Source: Histomonas meleagridis
Lineage: Eukaryota > Parabasalia > Tritrichomonadida > Dientamoebidae
Assembly: GCA_020186115.1 (NCBI GenBank)
Contig: WSYJ01000060.1
Span: 1 to 64,000, forward strand
Length of the DNA: 64,000 nucleotides
Reading direction: 5' to 3'
Below, one piece after another: positions 55,738-64,000 of this stretch. The notes under the pieces are model-generated. The model was not told where the DNA came from, did no database searches, and worked only from the letters and a program-made list of their open reading frames with translations. Position 1 is the first letter of the stretch. The number at the start of each line of letters is the position of its first letter. A program made the translations under genes and the position numbers.

Positions 55738-56336
55738 TATTTTATAAAAAAAGTTCATTTTTATAAAAATTAAATGAGAACTCTACGTTCATAAGCTAAA
55801 TCAATTTTATTTTCACACACAACACAAGGAAATTTATTGTGGCTCTTTACTCTACGAATTTCATTCTAATAATTTTGATTTGGTAAAATGTGAAATCATT
55901 ATTAACATAAACTAAAACAAAACAATCACTTTCTTAATATATGGATGATTTACATAGCAAATTATCATTTATTCCATCTGTATCCACAAAATATTTGATA
56001 ATACCGTTTAATTATATATAAAGGATTGTTTGTAAGTATCCCAAGATGATAGTTTCATTTCATTGATAAATCTATTGCAATTAAGTCGGATAACTAAAGC
56101 ATGTTTACCAGCACAAAATGAACCATGAAATAAATTTTGATTTCCTACATTTGGGTGAAAAACTGGCCATAAATTTTGTATGTAAACGATAGAAATTTGA
56201 ATCATGAAGACACTGTTTTCTAATAAATTATTCTATCGGCTAATTACAACATCATTGGGGTGGCCTGTGTTCACCTTCTCCGACCAAATATTCCTCAAAA
56301 TTCAATACACGGAATTGGTCAGTTCACTTTAGAGTG
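55738..56336. other. Intergenic between divergent uL3 and phosphoglycerate kinase genes
   Basis: AT-rich. Right end: TCACTT at 56324-56329 is a good initiator for the kinase gene. No coding frame. Confidence 0.4.
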
Positions 56337-57599
56337 ATGCTTGGAAACAAACTCACACTTGCTGATCTTACATCAGAACAACTCGCTGGAAAGCGTGTTG
56401 TCATGCGTGTTGACTATAACGTTCCATTCAACAAGGAAGGACAAATCTCAAACAATCAACGTATCACAGAAACAATCCCAACAATCAACGAAATCTTTGA
56501 AAAGGGTGCAAAGAGCATTGTTCTTCTTTCCCACCTTGGGCGTCCAATGGGTCGTGTAGATCCAAAATCATCCCTTAAACCAGTTGCTGAACGTCTTCAA
56601 GAACTTATCAAGAAGCCAGTTCAATTCTTCAATGATTGTGTTGGTCCAGAAGTTGAGGCAGCTGTTGCTAACCCACCACAAGGTTCAATCATCCTTCTCG
56701 AAAACGTTCGTTTCCATATTGAAGAAGAAGGCTCAGGTCTTGATGCCGAAGGTAACAAGATCAAAGCTGACAAAGCAGCTGTTGAAGAGTTCTGCAAGAA
56801 ACTTACCTCATATGGTGATGTTTACATCAACGATGCCTTTGGCACAGCCCATCGTGCACACGCTTCCATGGTTGGTGTCAAGCTTCCAATCCGTGCAGCA
56901 GGTAATCTTATCAAGCGTGAACTTGATGCATTTGTACCAATTCTTGAAAAGCCAAATCGTCCACTTCTTTCTATCCTTGGTGGCTCAAAGGTTACAGACA
57001 AGATCAAACTCATCAACAATCTTCTTGATAAAGTTGATGAAATGATCATCACAGGTGGTATGGTTTACACATTCATGAAAGTTGGCTTCGGTGTTGAAAT
57101 CGGTGACTCAATCTTCGATGAAAAGGGTGCTGAAATCGTTCCACAACTTCTCGAAAAGGCTAAGGCTAAGAATGTCAAACTTTACCTTGCCAAAGACTTC
57201 ATGTGCGGCGATGCATTCAAGCCAGACTGCAACACGAAGGTCTTCACACTCGAAGAAGGCATTGCTAAGGGTTGGTCTGGTCTCGATGCAGGACCTGCAA
57301 CAATCGAATCATACAAGGAAGCAATTGCCAAGGCAAACACAATCATCTGGAACGGTCCAGCCGGTGTTTACGAATTCGAGAAGTTCCAAGTTGGTACACG
57401 TGCTATCCTTGACGCAGTTGCAGCTGCTAAAGAACGCGGTGCACTCGTTGTTATCGGTGGTGGCGATTGCGCTGCCTGCGCTATGCAATGGGGATACACT
57501 GATAAGATCAGCCACATCTCTACTGGCGGCGGTGCTTCACTCCAACTTCTCGAAGGTGGCGAAATGCCAGGACTCACAAGCCTTAGCGATAAGCAATAA
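56337..57599 (+). CDS. PGK: Phosphoglycerate kinase
   Basis: 420 residues from the ATG at 56337 (a GTG just before it is in frame but is not a plausible start). Conserved: KRVVMRVDYNVPF, SHLGRPMGR, VRFHIEEEG, NDAFGTAHRAHAS, LLSILGGSKVTDKI, GGMVYTFMKVG, WNGPAGVYEFEKF and GGGDCAACAMQWG with STGGGASLQLLEGG. It converts 1,3-bisphosphoglycerate and ADP to 3-phosphoglycerate and ATP in glycolysis; no targeting peptide, so cytosolic. TCACTT lies 8 bp upstream and the stop is TAAA. Strong codon bias. Confidence 0.98.
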   Translation: MLGNKLTLADLTSEQLAGKRVVMRVDYNVPFNKEGQISNNQRITETIPTINEIFEKGAKSIVLLSHLGRPMGRVDPKSSLKPVAERLQELIKKPVQFFNDCVGPEVEAAVANPPQGSIILLENVRFHIEEEGSGLDAEGNKIKADKAAVEEFCKKLTSYGDVYINDAFGTAHRAHASMVGVKLPIRAAGNLIKRELDAFVPILEKPNRPLLSILGGSKVTDKIKLINNLLDKVDEMIITGGMVYTFMKVGFGVEIGDSIFDEKGAEIVPQLLEKAKAKNVKLYLAKDFMCGDAFKPDCNTKVFTLEEGIAKGWSGLDAGPATIESYKEAIAKANTIIWNGPAGVYEFEKFQVGTRAILDAVAAAKERGALVVIGGGDCAACAMQWGYTDKISHISTGGGASLQLLEGGEMPGLTSLSDKQ

Positions 57600-58192
57600 A
57601 CACTTCTTTAAAGAACAATTTAATGGTTTACTTGAAAATAAAAGTTAAATTAACTTCATGCGATGTGTTGATTTGAATAATGCGGTCGGTTGAGTGTGAA
57701 ATTCATCGTTTGTATGAACGGAAGAAGTGTTCATATTGTTATGATAACTTTACGTAAGATTGGATTGTGTAAATTTGTACTAATTAGTAGAGTTATTATG
57801 TTTGGCGATGTCGTTAGGGAAATGACAACTACAACAATGTATAAATCTGGTCTTTGAGAATGTATATGAGTTTTTAAAAAATAGTCTTAGTGATTCATAA
57901 AACCAATCTAGAGAAGTTTGCTTTACGTTAGATTTTGATTTGGTCTTTTTCATTTTTTTCAATCAAATTTGCTCTTTCACACAAATGACGCGTGTGTGTG
58001 TCATTATTAATTTTTATGTACCACATCTCAATCAAAGTAACAAACATCAAATTTTCTTTTGTTGTTCCAATTGTTTGGAATGTACTTTGTTATCTAATAT
58101 TTTATATATATCTTTTATAATTAAATTGATTTTTAATTTAAAAAAAATAGAGAAATTTATTCAATGACTTCTTTGGAAACTAAATTACATGA
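57600..58192. other. AT-rich intergenic sequence between convergent genes
   Basis: About 590 bp and no coding frame, repeat or RNA recognised. Confidence 0.4.
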
Positions 58193-59026
58193 TTACTTCT
58201 TTTGGAGTGCATCCACAACAATGTTTGTAAGTGTCCTTTTCATATCGTTTTGTATGTCAGCTCCTTGTTCTGTTCCTTTGTAATAGCTCCAAAGTGACAT
58301 AAACAACCTAAAGTGTAAATATGTTGCTGCTCCAAGTCCTAAAGTTACGAGCAAAGAAAATATTCCAATTACGGGGTGCCCCGAAACAAATAATGAAATC
58401 ATTGTAATCAAACCGCAGCTTCCACTGCTCTCAAGGCCTAATGTAAGGATGCCTTCAAATAGTATAGTGATCCCTAAGAACAAAAAGATCTTCATGTATG
58501 CGATCGTTGTCGGTGAAGAATTTTTGAGCGTATTATAGATTGTAAGAGCATCAAAATCAATGGCCATTGGTACTACAAGGAAAAAATATAACGTGGAAAG
58601 AGCTATCTTGGAACCAGGTGAGTCTGTGGCTTCGCCTGCACCAAGAAGAAATAGACAACTAAGCCAATTTAATGCAAATGAAATAAACATAACACACCAT
58701 GAAAATAATGCATTGTTAACATACTGACGGAGCTCTAATGGAACTTCTTCAATGTCAAAATGAACTAAAGGATAAAACTTTGGAAAATTAGGTGGTTCCT
58801 CAAAAGTTCCTGTTTCTTGTGCAATGCTAAGTTGTGTGGCTTGAGAATTAAGTTGGGCTTCAAGAATATTTAAGCGCTGTTCGTAAGCACGAATTTCTTC
58901 ATCGTCATTTTCATCAATTATCGGATCTGCGCCTATTGTAGTAAACTTTGTGTTCGGTCGTTCTTCTTTGATTTCTGCATCTTCTTCAAATGGTGAATAA
59001 GCATCAAGAGGGTTATTGTCGCTCAT
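58193..59026 (-). CDS. SCAMP (secretory carrier membrane protein)
   Basis: 277 residues. The N-terminus is acidic and polar (DNNPLDAYSPFEEDAEI, resembling the NPF-bearing region of SCAMPs though no exact NPF is present), then a coiled-coil stretch (about 45-70: IRAYEQRLNILEAQLNSQAT). The conserved NFPKFYPLVHFDIEEVPLEL precedes four transmembrane helices (about 106-128, 138-160, 173-196 and 206-230). SCAMPs recycle membrane between the trans-Golgi, endosomes and the surface. The amphipathic segment between helices 2 and 3 is present but diverged. Confidence 0.85.
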   Translation of the reverse strand: MSDNNPLDAYSPFEEDAEIKEERPNTKFTTIGADPIIDENDDEEIRAYEQRLNILEAQLNSQATQLSIAQETGTFEEPPNFPKFYPLVHFDIEEVPLELRQYVNNALFSWCVMFISFALNWLSCLFLLGAGEATDSPGSKIALSTLYFFLVVPMAIDFDALTIYNTLKNSSPTTIAYMKIFLFLGITILFEGILTLGLESSGSCGLITMISLFVSGHPVIGIFSLLVTLGLGAATYLHFRLFMSLWSYYKGTEQGADIQNDMKRTLTNIVVDALQKK

Positions 59027-59297
59027 TTGACCAAATTCAGGCCTTTAACGTTTTTTTTTAATTGAAAATTTTGACAAATGATAAAATTGTCCAAAATTAT
59101 CACTTCTTGTAGATAGTTTTTTTAATTATCCATAACTAAAATTCCAACAACCAAAAAGATTTACTTTTATCATTTTTTAATGGAAAAAAATTGTAGATTA
59201 AATCCTTAATTTTATCAATTTTTAACAAATACACTTATCTGAAAGTCAACTAAAGTTTTAAATAAAGATACAAGTGTTTATTCATTAGCAAGAATCG

Positions 59298-59903
59298 TTA
59301 ATTATCACCATTATCTTCAGGGTCGATTTTGAATCCAAAAAGTCGGACATCTGTCTGAATCATTTTTTTGTTTTTTGTTATTTCAGTATAATTTTGAAGG
59401 AATAATAATACCCAAGAAGGCCCAAAATATGCACCATCAATTGACTTGCAAAAACCTTCAGAAGGAGCATATGTTTCTTCGCAACAAGGGCAAAACATTT
59501 GGAGAGTTGCTCGATTTGGCTCTTCGTATTGACCAAACGGAAGACATTGGAATCCATTGCAATTTACACGTGGACATGTTTCAAACTCGTGGTGTTGATA
59601 CTTTTTATGCATTTCTTTCAAAGCAGATGCTGTTAAAAGATACCGTGAATGAAGGAGTCCATAAAGCTTGATTGCCGAATTTTCCAGGTTAATTGGCCAT
59701 TCTGCTGGTCTTGCAGGGTCTTCTTGAGCATAGTATGGGCTTCTGATCATTTCTAAAGCAAATTTATATTGTGAACCAACTTGTTGGCGTAATCCGTAAA
59801 GATTGAAACTGTCTTGAAGAAAGCTAAGTGGAATTTTAGTGAAATAACGCCCCTGGGGCTGGCTTGTGAACCAATCAACCCAAGTTCTACTGCAATGAGA
59901 CAT
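59298..59903 (-). CDS. Casein kinase 2 regulatory subunit beta
   Basis: 201 residues. Hallmarks: SRTWVDWFTSQPQGRYFTKI (for WISWFCxLxGNEFFCEV), the helical NLYGLRQQVG, LYGLLHSRYLLT, and the zinc finger with C110, C115, C138 and C141 (CPRVNC ... CPCC), then DGAYFGPSWVLLFLQ. The beta dimer holds two catalytic subunits and selects substrates. The N-terminal acidic loop of animal CK2 beta (DLEDxEEDDE-like) is replaced, and no Ser-rich N-terminal phosphorylation site is present. Confidence 0.95.
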   Translation of the reverse strand: MSHCSRTWVDWFTSQPQGRYFTKIPLSFLQDSFNLYGLRQQVGSQYKFALEMIRSPYYAQEDPARPAEWPINLENSAIKLYGLLHSRYLLTASALKEMHKKYQHHEFETCPRVNCNGFQCLPFGQYEEPNRATLQMFCPCCEETYAPSEGFCKSIDGAYFGPSWVLLFLQNYTEITKNKKMIQTDVRLFGFKIDPEDNGDN

Positions 59904-60299
59904 TGTTGCAAACGAAGGTAATTAATAAAGTACTCAATACCAAAGCAAACAAAAAATTATCGTCCTCGGTGTAAATATAACAAAATGTAAAAGTGCTAAT
60001 CCACAGACTTCTCAAATGGCCAATTGAGAAAACCGAATAACCCTAAACATAAATTTTATTTCATTTTTTTACTCATTCTTATTTCTTTTTTAATAAGTAA
60101 GACACAGAAATACATTCTTATTGTTGATGCTGTTTATTCAAGGTTTCCTTACTCATTTTGAAATTGTGTTTTATACCTAATATTTTCCTCGCTAGTGCTA
60201 GTACTTTTAAGTTTCTATTACAAAAGGGATATCTCTTGTTTCTTGATTTAAAAATTATAGAGAATCAAATAGAGTTTATAAACAAACATAGTGAAATCT
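59904..60299. other. Intergenic between divergent CK2 beta and eL18 genes
   Basis: AT-rich, no coding frame. Confidence 0.4.
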
Positions 60300-60320
60300 G
60301 ACGGTTATGGTCTTTCCTTT
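60300..60320 (+). promoter_or_regulatory. Promoter elements of eL18
   Basis: GACGGTTA at 60300-60307 followed by GGTCTTTCCTTTT, with CCTTT at 60316-60320, 5 bp before the ATG at 60326. Confidence 0.55.
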
Positions 60321-60325
60321 TCGAA

Positions 60326-60886
60326 ATGGGTGTTGATTTAGATCACCGTGTTTCCCGCAAATCAAGGAAGACTCCAAAGTCAAAAAATGTTCAATTGAAC
60401 ATGCTATTTAGACTTTATAGCTATCTTGCTCAACGCACAGGCAACGATTTTAACAAAAAAATTGCACACCGCATGTGCCTCTCTAATACAAACCGCCGCC
60501 CCTACTCACTTTCCCGCCTTGCTGTTGCTCTTAACGGTAAAGAGGATGATACAATCGCTGTAGTTGTTTCAAAGATTGTTAATGATGAACGTCTTTTGGT
60601 CGTCCCTAAGATGAAAGTTGCTGCCCTCAGATTCTCAGAAACAGCCCGCGCTCGTATCCTTGCTGCTGGAGGTGAAGTTATCACATTTGATCAACTTGCA
60701 CAACTTCGTCCAACAGGAGAAAAATGCCTTCTCCTTGAAGGTGATCGCAAACGCCGCGAAGCCTGCCGTCACTTCGGTGCTGCCCCTGGTGATGATAATA
60801 GCAAGACACGCCCAAAGGTTCGTGCTCATGGCCGTAAGTTCGAGATGGCTCGTGGTCGTAGGAAGTCAAGGCTCTACCACGTCTAA
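60326..60886 (+). CDS. RPL18: 60S ribosomal protein eL18
   Basis: 186 residues and full length: MGVDLDHRVSRKSRKTPKSK, LYSYLAQRTGNDFNKKIAHR, NRRPYSLSRLAV, GKEDDTIAVVVSKIVND, VAALRFSETARARILAAGGE, RKRREACRHFGAAPG, and a basic end RGRRKSRLYHV. A large-subunit surface protein. Codon bias is strong and the stop is followed at once by TAAATT. Confidence 0.97.
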   Translation: MGVDLDHRVSRKSRKTPKSKNVQLNMLFRLYSYLAQRTGNDFNKKIAHRMCLSNTNRRPYSLSRLAVALNGKEDDTIAVVVSKIVNDERLLVVPKMKVAALRFSETARARILAAGGEVITFDQLAQLRPTGEKCLLLEGDRKRREACRHFGAAPGDDNSKTRPKVRAHGRKFEMARGRRKSRLYHV

Positions 60887-61139
60887 TAAATTTTCTTCTT
60901 ATTTATGAATTTTCAATTCTTTGACTATAGTCCCCACAAAAAACGAGTCCACCCATTTATATCTATCGTTTTTGTTCAACGAAATTTCTTAGAGAATTGT
61001 GAGAGCCTTTCTTTCCGTATTGAATTTTGATTGCGGTTCTTAATTTTGACGGTTAATTCTGATTGTCTGATCGGAAATAACTGATTGAAAATGCATGATC
61101 AGAAAAAATTATCAGTTATAAAATTTGTTTGAGAAAATA

Positions 61140-61457
61140 ATGAAATCAAATAAAGCAAATGGAATATTAGAAATAGACCTCCTTAATGCTAAGGATCCAC
61201 CACATAAAAAAATGGGGAAAAGAGAGTTCATCAAGAAATTAGTCGAAGAAAATACACAATTAAAATCAATTATCTCACAAATGGTTCAAAGCATTACAGC
61301 AATAGAAACACAGAACAAAACTTTAATGCAACAATTAAGCTTTTTTAATAACATGAATTCTCCATTAGAGAATAAAGAAAACACTTCTTTTTCATCTAAT
61401 GACACTGAGACTAATTTACAAGAAACAGAGAAAGATACATGCGATAAAAATCTTTAA
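61140..61457 (+). CDS. Small coiled-coil protein, unknown
   Basis: 105 residues from the ATG at 61140. Basic N-terminal part (MKSNKANG ... HKKMGKREF), then an amphipathic helix with leucine-type heptads (FIKKLVEENTQLKSIISQMV and on to about residue 75), and an acidic Asn/Glu/Thr tail. Basic region plus heptads is reminiscent of a bZIP, but the NxxAAxxCR basic signature is absent. The stop is TAAA. Function unknown. Confidence 0.5.
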   Translation: MKSNKANGILEIDLLNAKDPPHKKMGKREFIKKLVEENTQLKSIISQMVQSITAIETQNKTLMQQLSFFNNMNSPLENKENTSFSSNDTETNLQETEKDTCDKNL

Positions 61458-61846
61458 ATCTTTAAATATTTAGAATTTATGAATAAAATATACTAACACT
61501 TTTATTCTCAGTTCTATGCTTATTGGAAATTTTTAATAAAACGAAATAGAAACGTGTCTTGCACAAGTTTAAGATTTATTCTTAAGTGATTTCTTCATAA
61601 AAAGTACTTTTTGAGCGTGATCCCACAAAATTCAATTGACTTTTTGTCACTTTTATTTCAAAAATTTTATGTAATGTTTCACTTTCTAATCATATGATGC
61701 AATTTTACATCATGTTAATTTTCAGTTGATCGACCATAGTTGAAGTGAAATGATTAATTTTTAGATAATATTGATCTGATTTTCATAATAATCGTCCTAA
61801 CCGCTGAGAAGAAATTGTCAATTTTTTAGCAAAGTTTGATAAAAAT
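61458..61846. other. AT-rich intergenic sequence between convergent genes
   Basis: No coding frame or RNA recognised. Confidence 0.4.
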
Positions 61847-63352
61847 TCAAATCAATTTATTCATATTTGTTGGCTGCCTAACAGAAAACGCCTTTTTTTG
61901 GAGAACATTTGTATTTTCGTTATTTTTTGCAAAATGAATCTTTTTAGTTGGCTGTATAGTTTTTGTCTTTTTCTCAGCTTCTGTCTGTCTTGTAGAAGAT
62001 ATCTTCTTAGGTTTGATTTCGTCCATTTGAACATGTGAAAGTTGTTCAATGTATGGTTTCCCATCCCATTCGAAATCTGTTCCATGTTTTTGTTTATAAT
62101 CCACCAAAAGCTGATAAATCTTTTTTTCAAGCCTTGGAAGCACAACTTTATATCTTCTACGTGCTTTTTCTTCACGAATCAATTGCTGTGCGCATCCTCT
62201 TTCACGTGACATTAATCTGCTTGGGTCATTAGTTGCGGCTTCCATCGCATAATACTCACTAAGAATTGATTCACGCTGATTTATCGATTCAAGAATTGGA
62301 TGCCATTCAACAGAAAGTTTTTTAAGCCGAATTATTTCCGATTCAAGAAAATTAAATTCCTCAACTTTCTCATTTTCAATTGATTTAGGCTCAAATCGTG
62401 GTCGAGATTCATCAGCAATATGAAGGAGATTCCAGTATTTCTCAACTTCTCGCCTTTGAGCCGCAATTAACTCTGGAAGTTTCTCATCTCGAAGCTTAGA
62501 AAGTTTTTCGACTTCGCGATTACATGACATAAGTACATCATCACCAAGTGTTGAATGTTCAGAAAGAAATTTCTTTCTTTCTGATTCACCAATGTTTAAA
62601 AGATCCCAAAGATGGGTTATTGTAATTGCTACCTCAGATATTTCTTTAGTTCGTTGATCTTTCTTTTGTTTATATTTGGTTGCTAACGAACTTAACGATT
62701 CAATTATTGATTTGGAACATAATGTCGAATTCATGATTTGAGATTCCTCTGGACTAAGCTTTGTATCCATTTCTTTAAGCAGCTTTTTAATTCGAGATTT
62801 CAGTTTTGTGATTTCTGAAACATTTTCCTCTTTTTCCTTCTTTAATAATTCAATTTTAGATCTGAAACGATCAACTCGTTCTCGAGTAAAATCAATTTCA
62901 CCAAGTTCGTAAAATTCACCTCTTTCTTCTACAGGAATATCTAATGAATCGAAAAGTTCATTTGCAATATGAATTAGATTTTCGATTTTTTGAACTCTAT
63001 CTGCTATAACATGTTGGAAATTTGTATACTCTCTTTTAGAATCTTCAAGTTGCTTTATTAAACCAGATGGTTGAATGGGAGAAAGTTGTTCATTGATATC
63101 TGTTTCTGAAATTCCAAATGCTTTCATTGCTTGACGATGTTTACTATGAATTTCTTGAATTTCTGAACGTATTTCTTGACATTTTGTCATCAACTTTGCA
63201 ATAAAATCTGAGTAAATGGCTTGAATCTTATCGGTCAAACTATCAATTTCCATTTTCTTTTGTGTTTCATCCAGTCCAAGTTCATTCCAAAGTGTTTGAA
63301 CAATTGGTGCAATTCGTAAATCAAAAAGATCCTCTATGTTTGATTCAATCAT
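61847..63352 (-). CDS. PRC1/Ase1/MAP65 microtubule-bundling protein
   Basis: 501 residues, mostly long helices with heptads, as in the anti-parallel microtubule crosslinkers. The opening LWNELGLDETQKKMEID and later LWDLLNIGESERKKF and YWNLLHIADESRPRF are the repeated W-x-L-x(3)-x-E-R spectrin-like pattern of this family. The best signature is the microtubule-binding part DPSRLMSRERGCAQQLIREE, then KARRRYKVVLPRLEKKIYQL. The C-terminal about 90 residues are basic and disordered, likely also microtubule-binding and CDK-regulated in relatives. Expected in the spindle midzone and possibly the pelta-axostyle; the latter is speculation. The stop is TAAA. Confidence 0.9.
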   Translation of the reverse strand: MIESNIEDLFDLRIAPIVQTLWNELGLDETQKKMEIDSLTDKIQAIYSDFIAKLMTKCQEIRSEIQEIHSKHRQAMKAFGISETDINEQLSPIQPSGLIKQLEDSKREYTNFQHVIADRVQKIENLIHIANELFDSLDIPVEERGEFYELGEIDFTRERVDRFRSKIELLKKEKEENVSEITKLKSRIKKLLKEMDTKLSPEESQIMNSTLCSKSIIESLSSLATKYKQKKDQRTKEISEVAITITHLWDLLNIGESERKKFLSEHSTLGDDVLMSCNREVEKLSKLRDEKLPELIAAQRREVEKYWNLLHIADESRPRFEPKSIENEKVEEFNFLESEIIRLKKLSVEWHPILESINQRESILSEYYAMEAATNDPSRLMSRERGCAQQLIREEKARRRYKVVLPRLEKKIYQLLVDYKQKHGTDFEWDGKPYIEQLSHVQMDEIKPKKISSTRQTEAEKKTKTIQPTKKIHFAKNNENTNVLQKKAFSVRQPTNMNKLI

Positions 63353-64000
63353 TTGTTTCTTTTTTTAAACGTATGAGATTTTAACGTCTTTTCTGGGTTT
63401 CCAACAGAAGGGACCGTTTAGATGGATCCAACTGAACTAATTCTTTCAACTAGTTTCATAATCTGAAAGTTTTATCGACATTGGCAAATTTATTAGGTTT
63501 GCTTGTTCTTACAGATGGTAAAGAACCCTTCCCAAGTATTTACTTGGTGGCCAATTGGAGAAAACTTTTGTCTTTTTAACATCTAATTTTTAGTAAACAT
63601 TTTGTTATTTTGGGACAACCCGTTATAAAAAGAATATGGATTATAGAAATCAATATTAATACTAGAAATTTGGGATTCTGTCCCAAATTCCAAAAATAAT
63701 TAAAGGCCTACTTTCTATGAATGATTATTCAAAGATGAGAAATTTTACAATAAACTTTATGAAATTTCATGTATACACACGTGTATACACTTCCCCAAAG
63801 AATACGAACGAAAAACATTTAATCATCCATCATATACATGTAATGTTATCAACATTCTGGCATTTGTTTGTAGTGGATATCCACTCAAAATTGGAATTAT
63901 CATTCAGAACTATGATGAAATTCGATTAAATGTTGGATTTAAGATTGTGTTATTAACTAATATAATGACAGTATCATTACACCAAGTTATATCATTTCCA
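63353..64000. other. AT-rich sequence to the window edge
   Basis: No gene recognised. A 9-bp hairpin (AATTTGGGA-ttctg-TCCCAAATT) lies at about 63665-63690. Confidence 0.4.

Noticed and set aside
1-64000. tRNA, rRNA, snRNA and CRISPR features
   Set aside because: I looked for B-box-like GGTTCGANNCC, clover-leaf arms and regular short repeats with spacers and saw none I could support; a covariance-model scan would be decisive.

Overview
This window reads as nuclear DNA of a trichomonad (Parabasalia), most likely Tritrichomonas foetus or a close relative. The evidence is: a succinyl-CoA synthetase alpha subunit with a short hydrogenosome-type presequence; a Rab gene with two 23-24 nt introns of the trichomonad kind (GTATGT donor, TAAC next to the acceptor); DUF3447/ankyrin and BspA-like leucine-rich repeat families; TCA-type initiator sequences within about 20 bp of start codons; many stop codons that form TAAA; and AT-rich DNA with densely packed, mostly intronless genes. 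The species name is inference. No rRNA, tRNA or CRISPR array was seen.

Layout. 1-1.45 kb: the 3' end of a hAT transposon inside an ankyrin relic. 1.9-13.8 kb: housekeeping genes (tepsin-like AP-4 accessory protein, double-RING protein, monoglyceride-lipase-like hydrolase, PP2A B55, an unknown protein, Rab GTPase with introns, succinyl-CoA synthetase alpha, Xaa-Pro aminopeptidase, HxxxDG acyltransferase). 14.3-16.9 kb: a decayed P-loop gene and a decaying DUF3447/ankyrin gene. 17.4-27.2 kb: a 1282-residue multipass PAS protein with a degenerate cyclase domain, a 326-bp terminal-inverted-repeat element, nucleoplasmin-like chaperone, BAR/2xSH3 protein, RAD51 with a one-base frameshift, SNF1/MARK-type kinase. 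28.1-36.1 kb: a second DUF3447/ankyrin locus, SCAR/WAVE, a SNARE with a CaaX-like end instead of a membrane anchor, ribosomal protein eL19, a UBL protein, and an ankyrin/coiled-coil gene. 37-43.8 kb: C2-TerD protein, a broken BspA-like surface protein, gene remnants. 43.9-46.6 kb: a nearly intact hAT element with a perfect 8-bp target duplication, just upstream of a divergent Rho-like GTPase. 47.8-64 kb: a GC-rich His/Gly/Pro repeat protein, a DUF3447 relic, GRAM-VASt lipid-transfer protein and PP2A-A sharing a 41-bp promoter, TM9SF, uL3, phosphoglycerate kinase, SCAMP, CK2 beta, eL18, a small coiled-coil protein, and PRC1/Ase1/MAP65.

Functional links. Both the A and B55 subunits of PP2A are present. 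Tepsin, Rab, SNARE, SCAMP and TM9SF are membrane-traffic genes; SCAR and the BAR/SH3 protein suggest actin/membrane coupling. These are independent genes rather than an operon. The accessory parts are where the structure is least explained: ankyrin arrays carrying a conserved AT-rich spacer between repeats, two hAT elements with related ends, and the histidine-rich repeat island.
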